NCBI GenBank assembly: GCA_023248635.1
Contig: JAHFED010000005.1
Span: 1-64,000 of the forward strand
Length of the DNA stretch: 64,000 nucleotides
DNA from: Myxococcales bacterium
GTDB lineage: Bacteria > Myxococcota > UBA727 > VGSZ01
Direction: 5' to 3'
The notes beneath the pieces were generated by a model. That model ran no database searches. It was not told the DNA's origin and worked only from the letters and a program-made list of their open reading frames with translations. This document shows positions 51,318 to 59,926 of this stretch, in pieces; position 1 is the stretch's first letter; every line of letters begins with the position of its first letter. The position numbers and the translations under genes are program-made.

Positions 51318-53318
51318 ATGAGTCACGATGCCCCCCGCGGAGTGCCCGCCCTGACGCAGCGCAGCGTCGAAAGAGGCGGGCCGGCGAAGCCGCCGTTGAC
51401 GCAGGAGACTGACCCCCACGGGCACCACCAGGAGCTGTTCGGCAAACGCTTGTGGGGCATGGCCTTGTTGGCCCTCGGCATCGTCTACGGCGACATCGGC
51501 ACCAGCCCCCTCTACACGATGAAAGAGTGCATGCACCTGGTGCTGCAAGAGGGCGGCGGGCACATCTTGCGTTCGGATGTGCTCGAGGTGTCGAGCCTGA
51601 TCTTCTGGTCCCTCACCATCGTCGTCTCCCTCAAATATGTGGTTTTTGTGCTGCGGGCCGACAACAAGGGCCAAGGCGGCATCTTCGCGATGCTCGCGCT
51701 GCTGCCAGAGAAGCTGCGGGGCAGCGCGGTGTCTTCGCTGACCGTCACCGGTTTGATCACGGTGATCGGCGCGGCCCTGCTTTACGGCGACGGTGCCTTG
51801 ACCCCAGCCATCTCCGTGCTCGGCGCCATTGAAGGATTGATGGTGGTGCGGCCGGATCTCGAGACCGCCATCGTGCCCATCTCCGTTGTCGTGCTCATCG
51901 CCATCTTTGCCATTCAGAGCCAGGGAACCAGGCTCATCGGCCAGCTCTTTGGCCCCGTGATGATCGTGTGGTTTGCGGTCCTGACGGGGCTCGGGCTCTG
52001 GCACATCGGCATGGATCCCTCGATCTTGGAGGCGTTGTCTCCGCACCACGCCATCGGCTACTTCGTCGAGCACGGCTTTGGTGGTGTGCACATCCTCGGC
52101 TCGGTGGTCTTGTGCATCACCGGCGGTGAAGCGCTTTACGCCGACATGGGCCATTTCGGTCGCAAGCCGGTGCGTCGCGCCTGGGTCTTCTTCGTCATGC
52201 CGGCCCTGGTGATCAACTACCTGGGCCAGGGGGCGTTGTTGCTGCGGGATCCGGCGTCGGCGGCGAACCCCATGTTCCAGATGGTGCCTGCGGGCACAGC
52301 GACCTACCTCCTCGTGGGGGTGGCCACTTTCGCCGCCATCATCGCCAGCCAGGCCATGATCTCCGGCGGCTTCTCTCTCACCAAACAAGCAATGCAGCTC
52401 GGGTTCTTTCCCCGCGTCACGATAAAACACACAGATAAAGAGCAGGAAGGACAGATCTACATTCCAGAAATCGCCGCCTTTCTGGCGGTGACGAGCATTG
52501 CGCTCGTGGTGGCCTTCAAGGGCTCGACGGGCTTGGCCTCGGCCTACGGCATCGCCGTCACCGGCACCATGACCATCACCTCGATCTTGTTTTTCATGAT
52601 CCTGATCTACACCAATAAATGGCCGCTATGGAAGGCGCTTCTTCTGCTGCTATTGTTTCTGTCCGTCGACATCCCATTTCTGATCGCAAATGTGGCCAAA
52701 TTCTGGGACGGCGGCTACGTCCCCATCGTCATCGGCGTCGTCTTCGTCGTCAGCATGCTGGTGTGGCAGCGGGGGCGCCGGCTCATTGCCGAGCTGTACC
52801 AGTCACGCTTCGCCTCCTTCGACGAGACCTGGCCCGAGCTCGAGCATGAGATTGCCCAGCGCACCCCGGGCACCGGCGTGTTCATGGCGTCGAGCGACAA
52901 GGGGCTGCCGCCCATCCTGCCCCACCACGTCAAGCGCACCCGCGCGCTGCACAAGCAGATCCTGCTGCTCACCGTCGTCACCGCCGAAGTCCCCGAAGTC
53001 CAAAAGATGGATCGCATCACCATCGAGCCCATGGGTCACGGCTTCTACCGGGTGCACGTCTACTTCGGCTTCATGGAGCAGCCCGATGTTCCGCGCGCCC
53101 TCAAGCTGGCCCTGGTGCGCGAAGACCTCGACTTCGAGCTCGAAGACATCACCTACTACCTGGCCCGCGAGCAGCTGATGGGCGGCCGCGGCGGCAAGAT
53201 GGGCGTGGTCAGCGAAAAATACTTCGGCTTCCTGCAGAGAAACGCCGTCAACGTCGACCGCTACTTCCGCATCCCGCCGGAACAGGTCATCGAAGTCGGC
53301 ACCCAGATCGATCTCTGA
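51318..53318 (+). CDS. kup: Kup-type potassium uptake transporter
   Basis: This 666-residue inner-membrane protein has the KUP family signature MALLALGIVYGDIGTSPLYT at residue 48, twelve membrane helices, VLRADNKGQGGIFAMLALL, and the C-terminal cytoplasmic domain (HGFYRVHVYFGFMEQPDVPR). It imports K+ with protons. The N-terminal 40 residues are longer and more polar than in E. coli. The ATG at 51318 is 12 bases after a GGGGGAG stretch. A signal-peptidase-like gene follows after 12 bases, probably in the same transcript. Confidence 0.95.
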   Translation: MSHDAPRGVPALTQRSVERGGPAKPPLTQETDPHGHHQELFGKRLWGMALLALGIVYGDIGTSPLYTMKECMHLVLQEGGGHILRSDVLEVSSLIFWSLTIVVSLKYVVFVLRADNKGQGGIFAMLALLPEKLRGSAVSSLTVTGLITVIGAALLYGDGALTPAISVLGAIEGLMVVRPDLETAIVPISVVVLIAIFAIQSQGTRLIGQLFGPVMIVWFAVLTGLGLWHIGMDPSILEALSPHHAIGYFVEHGFGGVHILGSVVLCITGGEALYADMGHFGRKPVRRAWVFFVMPALVINYLGQGALLLRDPASAANPMFQMVPAGTATYLLVGVATFAAIIASQAMISGGFSLTKQAMQLGFFPRVTIKHTDKEQEGQIYIPEIAAFLAVTSIALVVAFKGSTGLASAYGIAVTGTMTITSILFFMILIYTNKWPLWKALLLLLLFLSVDIPFLIANVAKFWDGGYVPIVIGVVFVVSMLVWQRGRRLIAELYQSRFASFDETWPELEHEIAQRTPGTGVFMASSDKGLPPILPHHVKRTRALHKQILLLTVVTAEVPEVQKMDRITIEPMGHGFYRVHVYFGFMEQPDVPRALKLALVREDLDFELEDITYYLAREQLMGGRGGKMGVVSEKYFGFLQRNAVNVDRYFRIPPEQVIEVGTQIDL

Positions 53319-53330
53319 GAAGGCTGCACC

Positions 53331-54230
53331 ATGACGAGCACTTCGCCTGCGCCAACGACGACGAAAGCGCAGGCACGCCACCCGATGATGGCCTTTGCGG
53401 CGGGCATGGTCGCCCCGGGCCTGGGCCTGATGATGACCGGACGGCTGGCGGTAGCCCTCTTGACCGCCCTGGTGGCGGCTGCGGTGGGCCTGGTGGTGCC
53501 TCTGGTCGTCGTCGACGCCTTGCCCGATCGACTCGCCAAGCTGCCGGCGTTGGTCTTTGCCAGCATGGCGGCGGTGCGCTTTGGCACCTCGGTGGTCGCG
53601 GCTTGGCTGGCCCACCACGATGGTCCCCGCGAGCGCAAGGGCTTCGAGCATCCCTGGTGGCTCCTGGGCTTCTTCGTCGTCGTGCTCTTCGGCACCGCGC
53701 AGGTGCGCGACCAGGTCGGGGGCAAAGTGGTGGCCTTCGACAGGCTCGCCGACAGCGCCCTGCGGCCGATGGTGAGCGAGAACGCGCTGCTCGTGATCCG
53801 CAAGCGCGGTTTCGTTGCCGAGCAGCTGGCCATCAACGACGTCGTCGCTGTCCCCGGTCGCGGGCCCGTGCTGGACGAGGGTGACGAGGCACGGCGCGGC
53901 TATGCCCGGGTGATCGCCTTGGCCGGCAGCACCGTCGAAGTGCACGAAGACGGCGGCGTCGTCGTCGACGGCTTTGCGGTGGTGAGCACGCCTTGTCCTT
54001 CGACCGTGCCCCACGCCGGCCACTCCTGCGTGCAAGAGAAGCAAGCGACGATCACCGGTGCGGTCGAACGCTTCACGACAACGACCTCTTTTGCCCGGGC
54101 TTTCCCTCTCACCAGCGTTGGACCAGGGCAGGTGTTCGTGCTCCCCGACGACCGGGGCCACCAACTGCGGGCCGCGGCGGGGTTGGTGGCGCTGAGCGAA
54201 ATCGAAGGCGTCGTCGTCGTCGCTCGCTGA
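53331..54230 (+). CDS. Signal peptidase I-like protein, catalytic Lys missing
   Basis: This 299-residue membrane protein has about four N-terminal helices and a periplasmic domain related to S26 signal peptidases. DSALRPMVSENALLVIRKRG corresponds to the Ser-containing box, with an extra residue between Ser and Pro. RRGYARVIALAGSTVEVHED corresponds to the Lys box, with Ala where the general-base Lys is expected. GPGQVFVLPDDRG with SEIEGVVVVAR corresponds to the last box. A disulfide-sized insert (STPCPSTVPHAGHSC) interrupts the domain. Loss of the Lys suggests no conventional signal-peptide cleavage. It follows kup by 12 bases. Confidence 0.72.
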   Translation: MTSTSPAPTTTKAQARHPMMAFAAGMVAPGLGLMMTGRLAVALLTALVAAAVGLVVPLVVVDALPDRLAKLPALVFASMAAVRFGTSVVAAWLAHHDGPRERKGFEHPWWLLGFFVVVLFGTAQVRDQVGGKVVAFDRLADSALRPMVSENALLVIRKRGFVAEQLAINDVVAVPGRGPVLDEGDEARRGYARVIALAGSTVEVHEDGGVVVDGFAVVSTPCPSTVPHAGHSCVQEKQATITGAVERFTTTTSFARAFPLTSVGPGQVFVLPDDRGHQLRAAAGLVALSEIEGVVVVAR

Positions 54231-54293
54231 GGCTTGTCAGGGGAGGCCCGGGCCGATAGCCCGATCTGTGCGTTCCCTTGTCGGGAGGATCCC

Positions 54294-55184
54294 GTGACCG
54301 AGCCCGTGACCGTTGCCAAGAAGCCCCGTCCCTTGCGCAAGCTGGAATCCCGCTGCGTCGACGTCGTCCGCAACACGCACGACACGGTCACCCTCCATTT
54401 CGACACGGGGGCCCAGCCCGAGTACGACGCTGGCCAATTCATCTCCATCGATCCCCGTCAGTTCCCCGAGCTCTCGCGCCAGATCGCCTTCCTCGAGCAC
54501 CTCAAGGGCAAGCGCGAACAGCACCGGGCCTATTCGATGTCGTCGGCGCCGGCGGAGCGTTACGTGGCCATCACGGTCAAGGCCGAGACCTTCGACCCCA
54601 AGCACGACAAATACCCGCCGCTCCTCTCTCCCTTTCTGGCCTCCGATGCGATGAAGGGCCGGAAGGTCGCCTTCGTCGGCTACACGGGCGCCTACACCCT
54701 CGACGACGACCACGGGGAGCAGACCTCGCAAGTGCTGCACCTGTGCGCCGGCTCGGGCATCGTGCCCAACTACGCCCTGCTCAAAGACGAGCTGCTCAAC
54801 CGCAAGAATCCCAGCGTCAAGCACACCATGGTCTACGTGAACAAGACCGTCGGCGACGTCATCTTTGAGGCCGAGCTGCAGCAGATGGCCCACGATTTTC
54901 CCGAGCGCTTCGACCTCGTGCACTGCCTGACCCGCGACGAGCCCGGTGAACGCGGTGCCTGGTGGCGCAAGGGGCGTCCGACGGCGGAGTGGGTGCGCTC
55001 GCTGGTGAAAGATCCGACGACGGTGCAGGTCTTTGCCTGCGGCGCGGCCATCACCAAACACCAACGCCATGCCGCCGAAGAAACCGGCATCGCCCCCACA
55101 CCGCGCTTCATGGAAGGGGTCGAAGAAATCGTCCACGCCCTGGGCGTCGACAAGGCCCGCTTCAAGAGCGAAGAATTCGGCTGA
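54294..55184 (+). CDS. FAD/NAD(P)H oxidoreductase (ferredoxin reductase-like)
   Basis: This 296-residue protein, starting at a GTG with a strong GGGAGGAT site, has the ferredoxin-NADP reductase fold. An FAD-binding barrel contains HRAYSMSSAPAERYVAITVK (RxYS signature). It is followed by a nucleotide-binding domain with LHLCAGSGIVPNYALLKDEL and VQVFACGAAITKHQRHAAEE. No iron-sulfur centre is fused to it. It would move electrons between NAD(P)H and a carrier such as the ferredoxin or a membrane cytochrome. The next gene, convergent and 76 bases away, encodes a two-heme membrane cytochrome-like protein. Confidence 0.87.
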   Translation: MTEPVTVAKKPRPLRKLESRCVDVVRNTHDTVTLHFDTGAQPEYDAGQFISIDPRQFPELSRQIAFLEHLKGKREQHRAYSMSSAPAERYVAITVKAETFDPKHDKYPPLLSPFLASDAMKGRKVAFVGYTGAYTLDDDHGEQTSQVLHLCAGSGIVPNYALLKDELLNRKNPSVKHTMVYVNKTVGDVIFEAELQQMAHDFPERFDLVHCLTRDEPGERGAWWRKGRPTAEWVRSLVKDPTTVQVFACGAAITKHQRHAAEETGIAPTPRFMEGVEEIVHALGVDKARFKSEEFG

Positions 55185-55260
55185 TCCGTCGCGCAGGCTC
55201 GAGGGCGAGCCCACGGCCTGCCCCGCGAGGCGCGTTCTTGGTGGCGCGGGGCTTCGCCGA

Positions 55261-56208
55261 TCAGAGCAAGAACACCGTGATGACGTGAATGATCAGCCAA
55301 GGGAAACACAGCGTCGTCAACGCAACGTGGATGGGCACCCAGGCGCGCAGGAGCCAGTGGTAGCCCTGCATCTGCTCGAAGAAGCGCTCCTCGACCAAGC
55401 AGGTGACGATGCGCTTGCCGGTCTCGTGCTTGTCCGCCGGCAACGCCGCCGCACCGCCGGTTTCCGTCCAGATTTCCTCGACGACCTGGCCGCGGCGCAT
55501 GCGCCTTTTGCCGTAGCTCTGGGGATTCTTGATCGCCTTGGGCACCGTGGTGTTGGCGTAGGCGGCGAACTTCTCGTCGGGGTTGGCCTGCAGAAGATCT
55601 TCGATCTCTTTGCGCATCGCGATCTGCTTGTCCGTGACGTCTTCGGCCAACAGGGCTTCGTCTTCGATGGCCGTGAGGCGCCGCGGAACGACGACGCTGA
55701 CAATCTTTCCGAAGATGCCGCTGGCGATGAGCAAGAGCCAGGCGATGAGGAAGGCCCCGTGCAGTGGGGCGGCCGACAGGAGGCGGGGCCCAGAGTGCAA
55801 CACGGCGGCAAGACCAGCGACGAGGCCGAAGGCAAGGTGGGCCTCCATCCAGGTGCGGGTCATGAAGCGTTTCTGGATGCGTTTGCGGTGGCGCATCGAA
55901 TAGGCAGCGACGCCGGCGTAGAGAACCAGCGTGAGAATGCCGAGGGTGTAGCCGACGTAGGTGTCGCCCTGCGGACCGCGGCCCTTGGGGGCGACGTCGA
56001 TGTAGAACGCCGACAACGCCCACAGGCCGACGACGATGAACGCAGTGATGAAGGCGAGGAACCAGGCACCACGCTTGTCCCAGCGGGTCTCTCGCGCCTT
56101 CAAGGTCTTTTGCGACAGCTTCTTCGCTGTCGGCGATGGCGTCGGGCCCGGAGGCGCCTTGACGACGGGTGGTTTGGCGGCGGGAGCGGGGGCGGTCGTC
56201 GCTGTCAT
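55261..56208 (-). CDS. Membrane protein with two-heme cytochrome b signature
   Basis: This 315-residue protein has a Pro/Ala-rich cytoplasmic start and about five or six membrane helices. Two helices each carry His residues 14 positions apart: EAHLAFGLVAGLAAVLHSGP (about residue 120) and PIHVALTTLCFPWLIIHVIT (the last helix). This H-x13-H pattern in two helices is the classic arrangement for two stacked b hemes. Between them lies a 120-residue charged loop (ERFFEQMQGYHWLLRAW at its end). It is probably a transmembrane electron carrier. The adjoining convergent reductase could be its cytosolic partner, although the two are not in one operon. Confidence 0.72.
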   Translation of the reverse strand: MTATTAPAPAAKPPVVKAPPGPTPSPTAKKLSQKTLKARETRWDKRGAWFLAFITAFIVVGLWALSAFYIDVAPKGRGPQGDTYVGYTLGILTLVLYAGVAAYSMRHRKRIQKRFMTRTWMEAHLAFGLVAGLAAVLHSGPRLLSAAPLHGAFLIAWLLLIASGIFGKIVSVVVPRRLTAIEDEALLAEDVTDKQIAMRKEIEDLLQANPDEKFAAYANTTVPKAIKNPQSYGKRRMRRGQVVEEIWTETGGAAALPADKHETGKRIVTCLVEERFFEQMQGYHWLLRAWVPIHVALTTLCFPWLIIHVITVFLL

Positions 56209-56471
56209 ATCGGAGGCGGTTATCCCGCAAGACCCGGGGGATGTCCAACTGGGTTGGTCGTGCTTTTTGACGACGTCGTCCGAGCACCCGCTTGGGGCGG
56301 AGGGCGCGCGTCGCCAAAACCAGGAGCCCGGACCGCGCCGACAGGACAATTGCCCGCCCGGCCTGAGCGCCGAGAACATCGATGCGCGGCCGATCTGGTG
56401 ACGTGGACGCCTCGGGCGCTCGCTTCTGGGTGACGCGGAAGCGGGCGGGCACAAGCAGCCGGTGCGACGGA

Positions 56472-56867
56472 TCAGCCTTCGGTGCCCGATCGCTTGGCTT
56501 CGCGCTCGAGCTCTTCTTTGTAGGTGACGCTGTGCCGGGTCCACGGGCGCAGCTTGAGGCGGGCATAGCCAATGGGCTCGTCGGTGCCTTCGCAGAGGCC
56601 GTAGGTGCCGTTTTTCACCTTGTCGAGGGCGCGCTCGACCTCGCGCAGCAGCTTGGCATCGCGGTCCATCAGGCGGGTCTCGAGGGCGACTTCGGCGTCT
56701 TCGGAGGCCTGGTCTGCTTCGTCGCCTTGGCGGGTCTCTGACTGGGCCGAGCCGGCCCGCCGCGCCTTGAGGGCCTCCATGAGCTCGCCGCGCTTTTCCT
56801 CGAGCATCGAGGTGAGCTCTTTCACCTGTGCGGGGGTCAGGTCTTTTTCGCGAGCACGGGCAGCCAT
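56472..56867 (-). CDS. DksA/TraR-family protein with incomplete zinc finger
   Basis: This 131-residue protein starts MAARAREKDLTPAQVKELTS after a near-perfect GGAGGAAG site. It has the coiled-coil of DksA-like RNA polymerase modulators and the C-terminal globular part GTYGLCEGTDEPIGYARLKL with RPWTRHSVTYKEELE. Of the four zinc-binding cysteines of DksA only the first remains; the others are replaced by Thr or Ser/Thr. The conserved Asp residues at the coiled-coil tip cannot be placed with certainty. Such zinc-independent forms occur in other bacteria (for example DksA2). The 263 bases downstream, before the cytochrome-like gene, hold nothing recognisable. Confidence 0.85.
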   Translation of the reverse strand: MAARAREKDLTPAQVKELTSMLEEKRGELMEALKARRAGSAQSETRQGDEADQASEDAEVALETRLMDRDAKLLREVERALDKVKNGTYGLCEGTDEPIGYARLKLRPWTRHSVTYKEELEREAKRSGTEG

Positions 56868-56991
56868 GGCTTCCTCCAACTTCGACGGGCGCGGGAACAT
56901 ACGCGCAAAGGGGTTCACGCGCAACGTTGGAAGCGTGCCCCACGACGTCGTCAAGCACGGGCAGGTCGCCGCCTCGCTCGCTCGCGCTCTG

Positions 56992-58005
56992 TTAGTTTTT
57001 CCGGGTGGCGTCGGGCGCTGGTCCCCCAGGGTCGACCCCGGCGCCCCAACGGACCGGCCCGGGCTTGATGTCGGGCTTCTTTGGATCCGAGATGATCACC
57101 TCGCGCCGCACCTCCCGGCGCCCGCTTGGGTCCTGTACCTCGATCTCAAGGTCGTTTCTGCCGTAGGCCAAGGACACCTGCATCGCGAACTGTCCCCGCT
57201 CGTTCGCCGTCGTCGTCTTGTCGCCGACGCGCGCGACCGCACCCGGGGTCGTCGTGCCCCTCAAGGTCGCCGACGTTTGGTTGGTCTGGTTCGTCGCCAG
57301 CGGCACCATCTTGAGAAACAGACTCGTGGCGACCTCCACAGGCACGGTGGGAGGGGCTCCAGCGGCGACCCTCGACTCCTGGCCCGCGGTGACGTCGACG
57401 CTTTCATGGGTGGTGGTCGTCGTCAGCTTCACTGTTCCTGTCGTCGTCGCCACTCCCAGGCCGCCGTCGCCGTCGGTGACCACGCCGAAGGTGCCGCCGT
57501 GGGACTCGGCTTGGGCGTCACCGGTCCGGCTCTGCACCATCAGCACTTTGCCGTCGACGACCTTGCCGCTGGCTTGTCCTCGATCGAGCCGCACGCGAGC
57601 GCCGGTGGGCGTCAGCTCGCGGACGTTCAACTCCGAGCGCGACGACAAGCGCATCTCGACACCATCGCCGATGCTCAGGGTGGCCTCGGCACCGCGCTTG
57701 GTCTGGAGGCTGTCTTCGACCGCAAGCACCGAGCCGATGGCGGCGTCGACCCATCCCTTTTCGTCGTTGCCGCGGCGCACCTGCACCGTGCCGTGCACCG
57801 CCTTGAGGACGGCGTTTGGAATCGCGGGCGGGAGGGGGACCTCGAAGTCATGCGGCGGCGGCGGCGGTGGCGGCGGTTTCGGTCGTGGTGGATCGACGTC
57901 AGGGGTCGACGCCACGCGCTCGTCGAACACCCGCTGGTAGGCGATGCCGGCGCCGAGCACGACCAGCACCGTCAAGAGCAGGACGACGACGACGGATCGG
58001 GTCAA
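56992..58005 (-). CDS. FecR-domain membrane-anchored protein
   Basis: This 337-residue protein has one N-terminal membrane helix (VVVVLLLTVLVVLGAGIAY), a Pro-rich linker (KPPPPPPPPHDFEVPLPP) and a FecR domain. The FecR domain reads LKAVHGTVQVRRGNDEKGWV, LAVEDSLQTKRGAEATLSIG and VEMRLSSRSELNVRELTPTG. A C-terminal bacterial Ig-like domain contains ATLRGTTTPGAVARVGDKTT. FecR domains act as periplasmic sensors or structural modules. The TTG start at 58005 overlaps the TGA of the response regulator gene, so the two are translationally coupled and probably share a pathway. Confidence 0.85.
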   Translation of the reverse strand: MTRSVVVVLLLTVLVVLGAGIAYQRVFDERVASTPDVDPPRPKPPPPPPPPHDFEVPLPPAIPNAVLKAVHGTVQVRRGNDEKGWVDAAIGSVLAVEDSLQTKRGAEATLSIGDGVEMRLSSRSELNVRELTPTGARVRLDRGQASGKVVDGKVLMVQSRTGDAQAESHGGTFGVVTDGDGGLGVATTTGTVKLTTTTTHESVDVTAGQESRVAAGAPPTVPVEVATSLFLKMVPLATNQTNQTSATLRGTTTPGAVARVGDKTTTANERGQFAMQVSLAYGRNDLEIEVQDPSGRREVRREVIISDPKKPDIKPGPVRWGAGVDPGGPAPDATRKN

Positions 58006-58733
58006 CGCGGGGGCCCGATCAGGCCCCGATCGACGATCGCTGCTCCGCCGGCATCGATTAGTCGCAAGACGTCCTGGAAGGAGGCTCCAGCGTCGACGAG
58101 CACCAACCCCGTGCGAGGTGCGCGCGGGACCGCCAGGAGTGCTGCGACGTCGGTGCCGATCAGCACCTGCGCCTGACGGGCATCGTCGACGATGCGAGCT
58201 CCTGCTGCGCTCAAGGTGCCCACCAGGTCGGGGTCGGCGGCACCGTCGACGACGGCGACGTCGATGCCGGCGAGGGGCTCGGGCAAGCCACTCAGCGCGC
58301 GGGCGACTTTGCGCGCCATCGGTGGACCCTGTCGGCGATCGGCGAGATTGGCGTCGAGGACGCGCTGGATGAGCTCGACGGCGTGGCTCAGCGATCGGAA
58401 GGGTTTCACCAGGTAGCCATCGGCGCCGTCGGCGAGGGCCTGCAGCGCGCTGTCGCGGCTCGGGTAGCCGGTCACCATCATGACGCCCATAAGCCTCTTG
58501 CCGCGACGCTCGTTGGCCCGAACCTGCGCGAGCAGATCGAGCCCACTTTGGCGTGGGAGGTTCTTGTCGGTCAGCACCAGGTCGAAGTCGCCGCCGTCGT
58601 CGAGCCGCTCCAGGGCCTGCTCGGCGCTGCCGACGGCCGTGACCAGGTGCCCGGCGTCGCCGAGCACCGAGCCCAGGATCCGCTGCAGCGTCGGCTCATC
58701 TTCAACCAGGAGAATGTTCTTCGGTGAGGTCAT
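58002..58733 (-). CDS. Response regulator receiver protein
   Basis: This 243-residue protein begins MTSPKNILLVEDEPTLQRIL and has an intact receiver domain: the acidic pair in VEDE, the phosphorylated Asp in FDLVLTDKNLPRQSG (about residue 55), Thr in MMVTGYPS and Lys in DGYLVKPFRSL. Residues 130-243 form a second alpha/beta segment (EPLAGIDVAVVDGAADPDLV) without a DNA-binding motif. It could be a decayed second receiver. It lacks an obvious output and may signal through protein contact. Its stop overlaps the FecR-domain gene start. An AAGGAG site lies 12 bases before the ATG. Confidence 0.9.
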   Translation of the reverse strand: MTSPKNILLVEDEPTLQRILGSVLGDAGHLVTAVGSAEQALERLDDGGDFDLVLTDKNLPRQSGLDLLAQVRANERRGKRLMGVMMVTGYPSRDSALQALADGADGYLVKPFRSLSHAVELIQRVLDANLADRRQGPPMARKVARALSGLPEPLAGIDVAVVDGAADPDLVGTLSAAGARIVDDARQAQVLIGTDVAALLAVPRAPRTGLVLVDAGASFQDVLRLIDAGGAAIVDRGLIGPPR

Positions 58734-58749
58734 CCAGACTGCCCGCTCC

Positions 58750-59036
58750 TTCGAGACGCCTTGGCGTCTTGAAGCTCTGATGGTCCAAAGGCCGCCGCGC
58801 TTGCAGCGCCAGTGGAAACCGCGACGCCTGTCGAAGTGTCGCTGCTGCCAGCGCTCGACCGACGCCGTGAGACGCCGCCTCAGCCTTCTGCTGTGGAACC
58901 TAGCAGCGCGTCTCGGCCGGCGCGCGTTTGGGCGGAGCACAGAACGTCTCGGCGTTTTTCGGGTCGAGATCGTCGCGTTACCATTGCGGACCGGCGAGAC
59001 TTCAAGACGCGCCAGCGCCTTGAACATCCAAACTTC
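58750..59036. repeat. Family A palindromes flanking a 413-base gap
   Basis: One copy at about 58751-58775 (GAGACGCC/GGCGTCTTGA) lies just upstream of the response regulator. Another at about 59001-59026 (TTCAAGACGCGCCAGCGCCT) is in opposite orientation and precedes the RRM gene. Between them no gene or clear motif is seen, apart from an 8-base inverted repeat GTGGCTGC/GCAGCCAC at about 59052-59073. Confidence 0.75.
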
Positions 59037-59146
59037 AACCCCCCGAGCCAAGGTGGCTGCTTGTCGCAGCCACGCGGGACCGGCGAGCGTTGCGCCGGAA
59101 TCCGGCCAGGCAACGACGGCGTCTGGCCCCACCTGTCGAGGAACCC

Positions 59147-59542
59147 GTGGCAAACCGCCTCTACGTCGGCAACCTTCCTTACTCGTCCACCGACCAATCC
59201 CTGCGCGAGCTCTTCTTGCCCCACGGCGAAGTGGTCTCCGCCAGCGTCGTCGTCGATCGGGGCACCGGCCGCTCCCGAGGTTTTGGGTTCGTTGAAATGG
59301 CGTCGGCGGCAGCGGCGGCGAAGGCCACCGAAGCGATGAACGGCTTCCTGCTCGATGGCCGCCCCCTGACGGTGAACGAAGCCCAGCAACGCACCGCTGG
59401 AGGCAGCCGGGGCGGACCGCGGCGAACCTTCGACGGCGCCGGCACCTTTGGAGCCGGAGCTGCAGGCGGACGCGGCTTCAACGGGGACACTGGCGGTGGG
59501 GGCAAGCGCGGCCGCAACGGTGGGGGCCGTGGCGACTGGTGA
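59147..59542 (+). CDS. RRM-type RNA-binding protein, Gly-rich tail
   Basis: This 131-residue protein starts at a GTG with a GAGGA site and is a single RNA-recognition motif: RNP2 RLYVGNLPYSS at the start and RNP1 RSRGFGFVEMAS at about residue 47. A Gly/Arg-rich tail follows (AGGRGFNGDTGGGGKRGRNG). Such small RRM proteins occur in cyanobacteria and proteobacteria, often as cold-induced RNA chaperones. The gene lies between family A palindromes on both sides, which if transcribed would give structured RNA. Confidence 0.93.
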   Translation: MANRLYVGNLPYSSTDQSLRELFLPHGEVVSASVVVDRGTGRSRGFGFVEMASAAAAAKATEAMNGFLLDGRPLTVNEAQQRTAGGSRGGPRRTFDGAGTFGAGAAGGRGFNGDTGGGGKRGRNGGGRGDW

Positions 59543-59599
59543 CAGCAGCGAAGGACCATGCGCTCAGGTGACGACGTCAAGACCGCGCGCGAGCCCAGT

Positions 59600-59786
59600 T
59601 TGGATGTTCGAGACGCTGGCCCGTCTTGAAGTCTTGATGTTCAAGGCGCCGGCGCGTCTTGAAGTTTGGCTGTTCAAGACGCTGGCGCGTCTTGAAGCGT
59701 GAACGTTCGAGACGCAGGCGCGTCTTGAAGTTCTGCTGGTTCAAGACGCTGGCGCCTCGTGAAGTTTCCTGGTTCAAGACGCTGGT
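59600..59786. repeat. Family A array, six units
   Basis: Cores start at about 59607, 59640, 59673, 59706, 59740 and 59773, giving spacings of 33, 33, 33, 34 and 33 bases. Arms vary (TTCGAGACGC, TTCAAGGCGC, TTCAAGACGC), and spacers alternate between GTTTGG.T and GTTCTGCTGG types. It lies between the RRM gene and purU. The last unit is partly decayed. Confidence 0.93.
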
Positions 59787-59926
59787 CGCGTGAGCTCCAC
59801 ACTGAAACTCGTCAACAGGTCTCAGCGCTCCCAGGCAGGCCCGAGGGACGTCGCCTTCGACGTCGACGGTGCGCTTCCCCAAGGCCCGCCATTGTCTGGC
59901 AGCCCCCGCCTTGGCAGACCTCGGCC

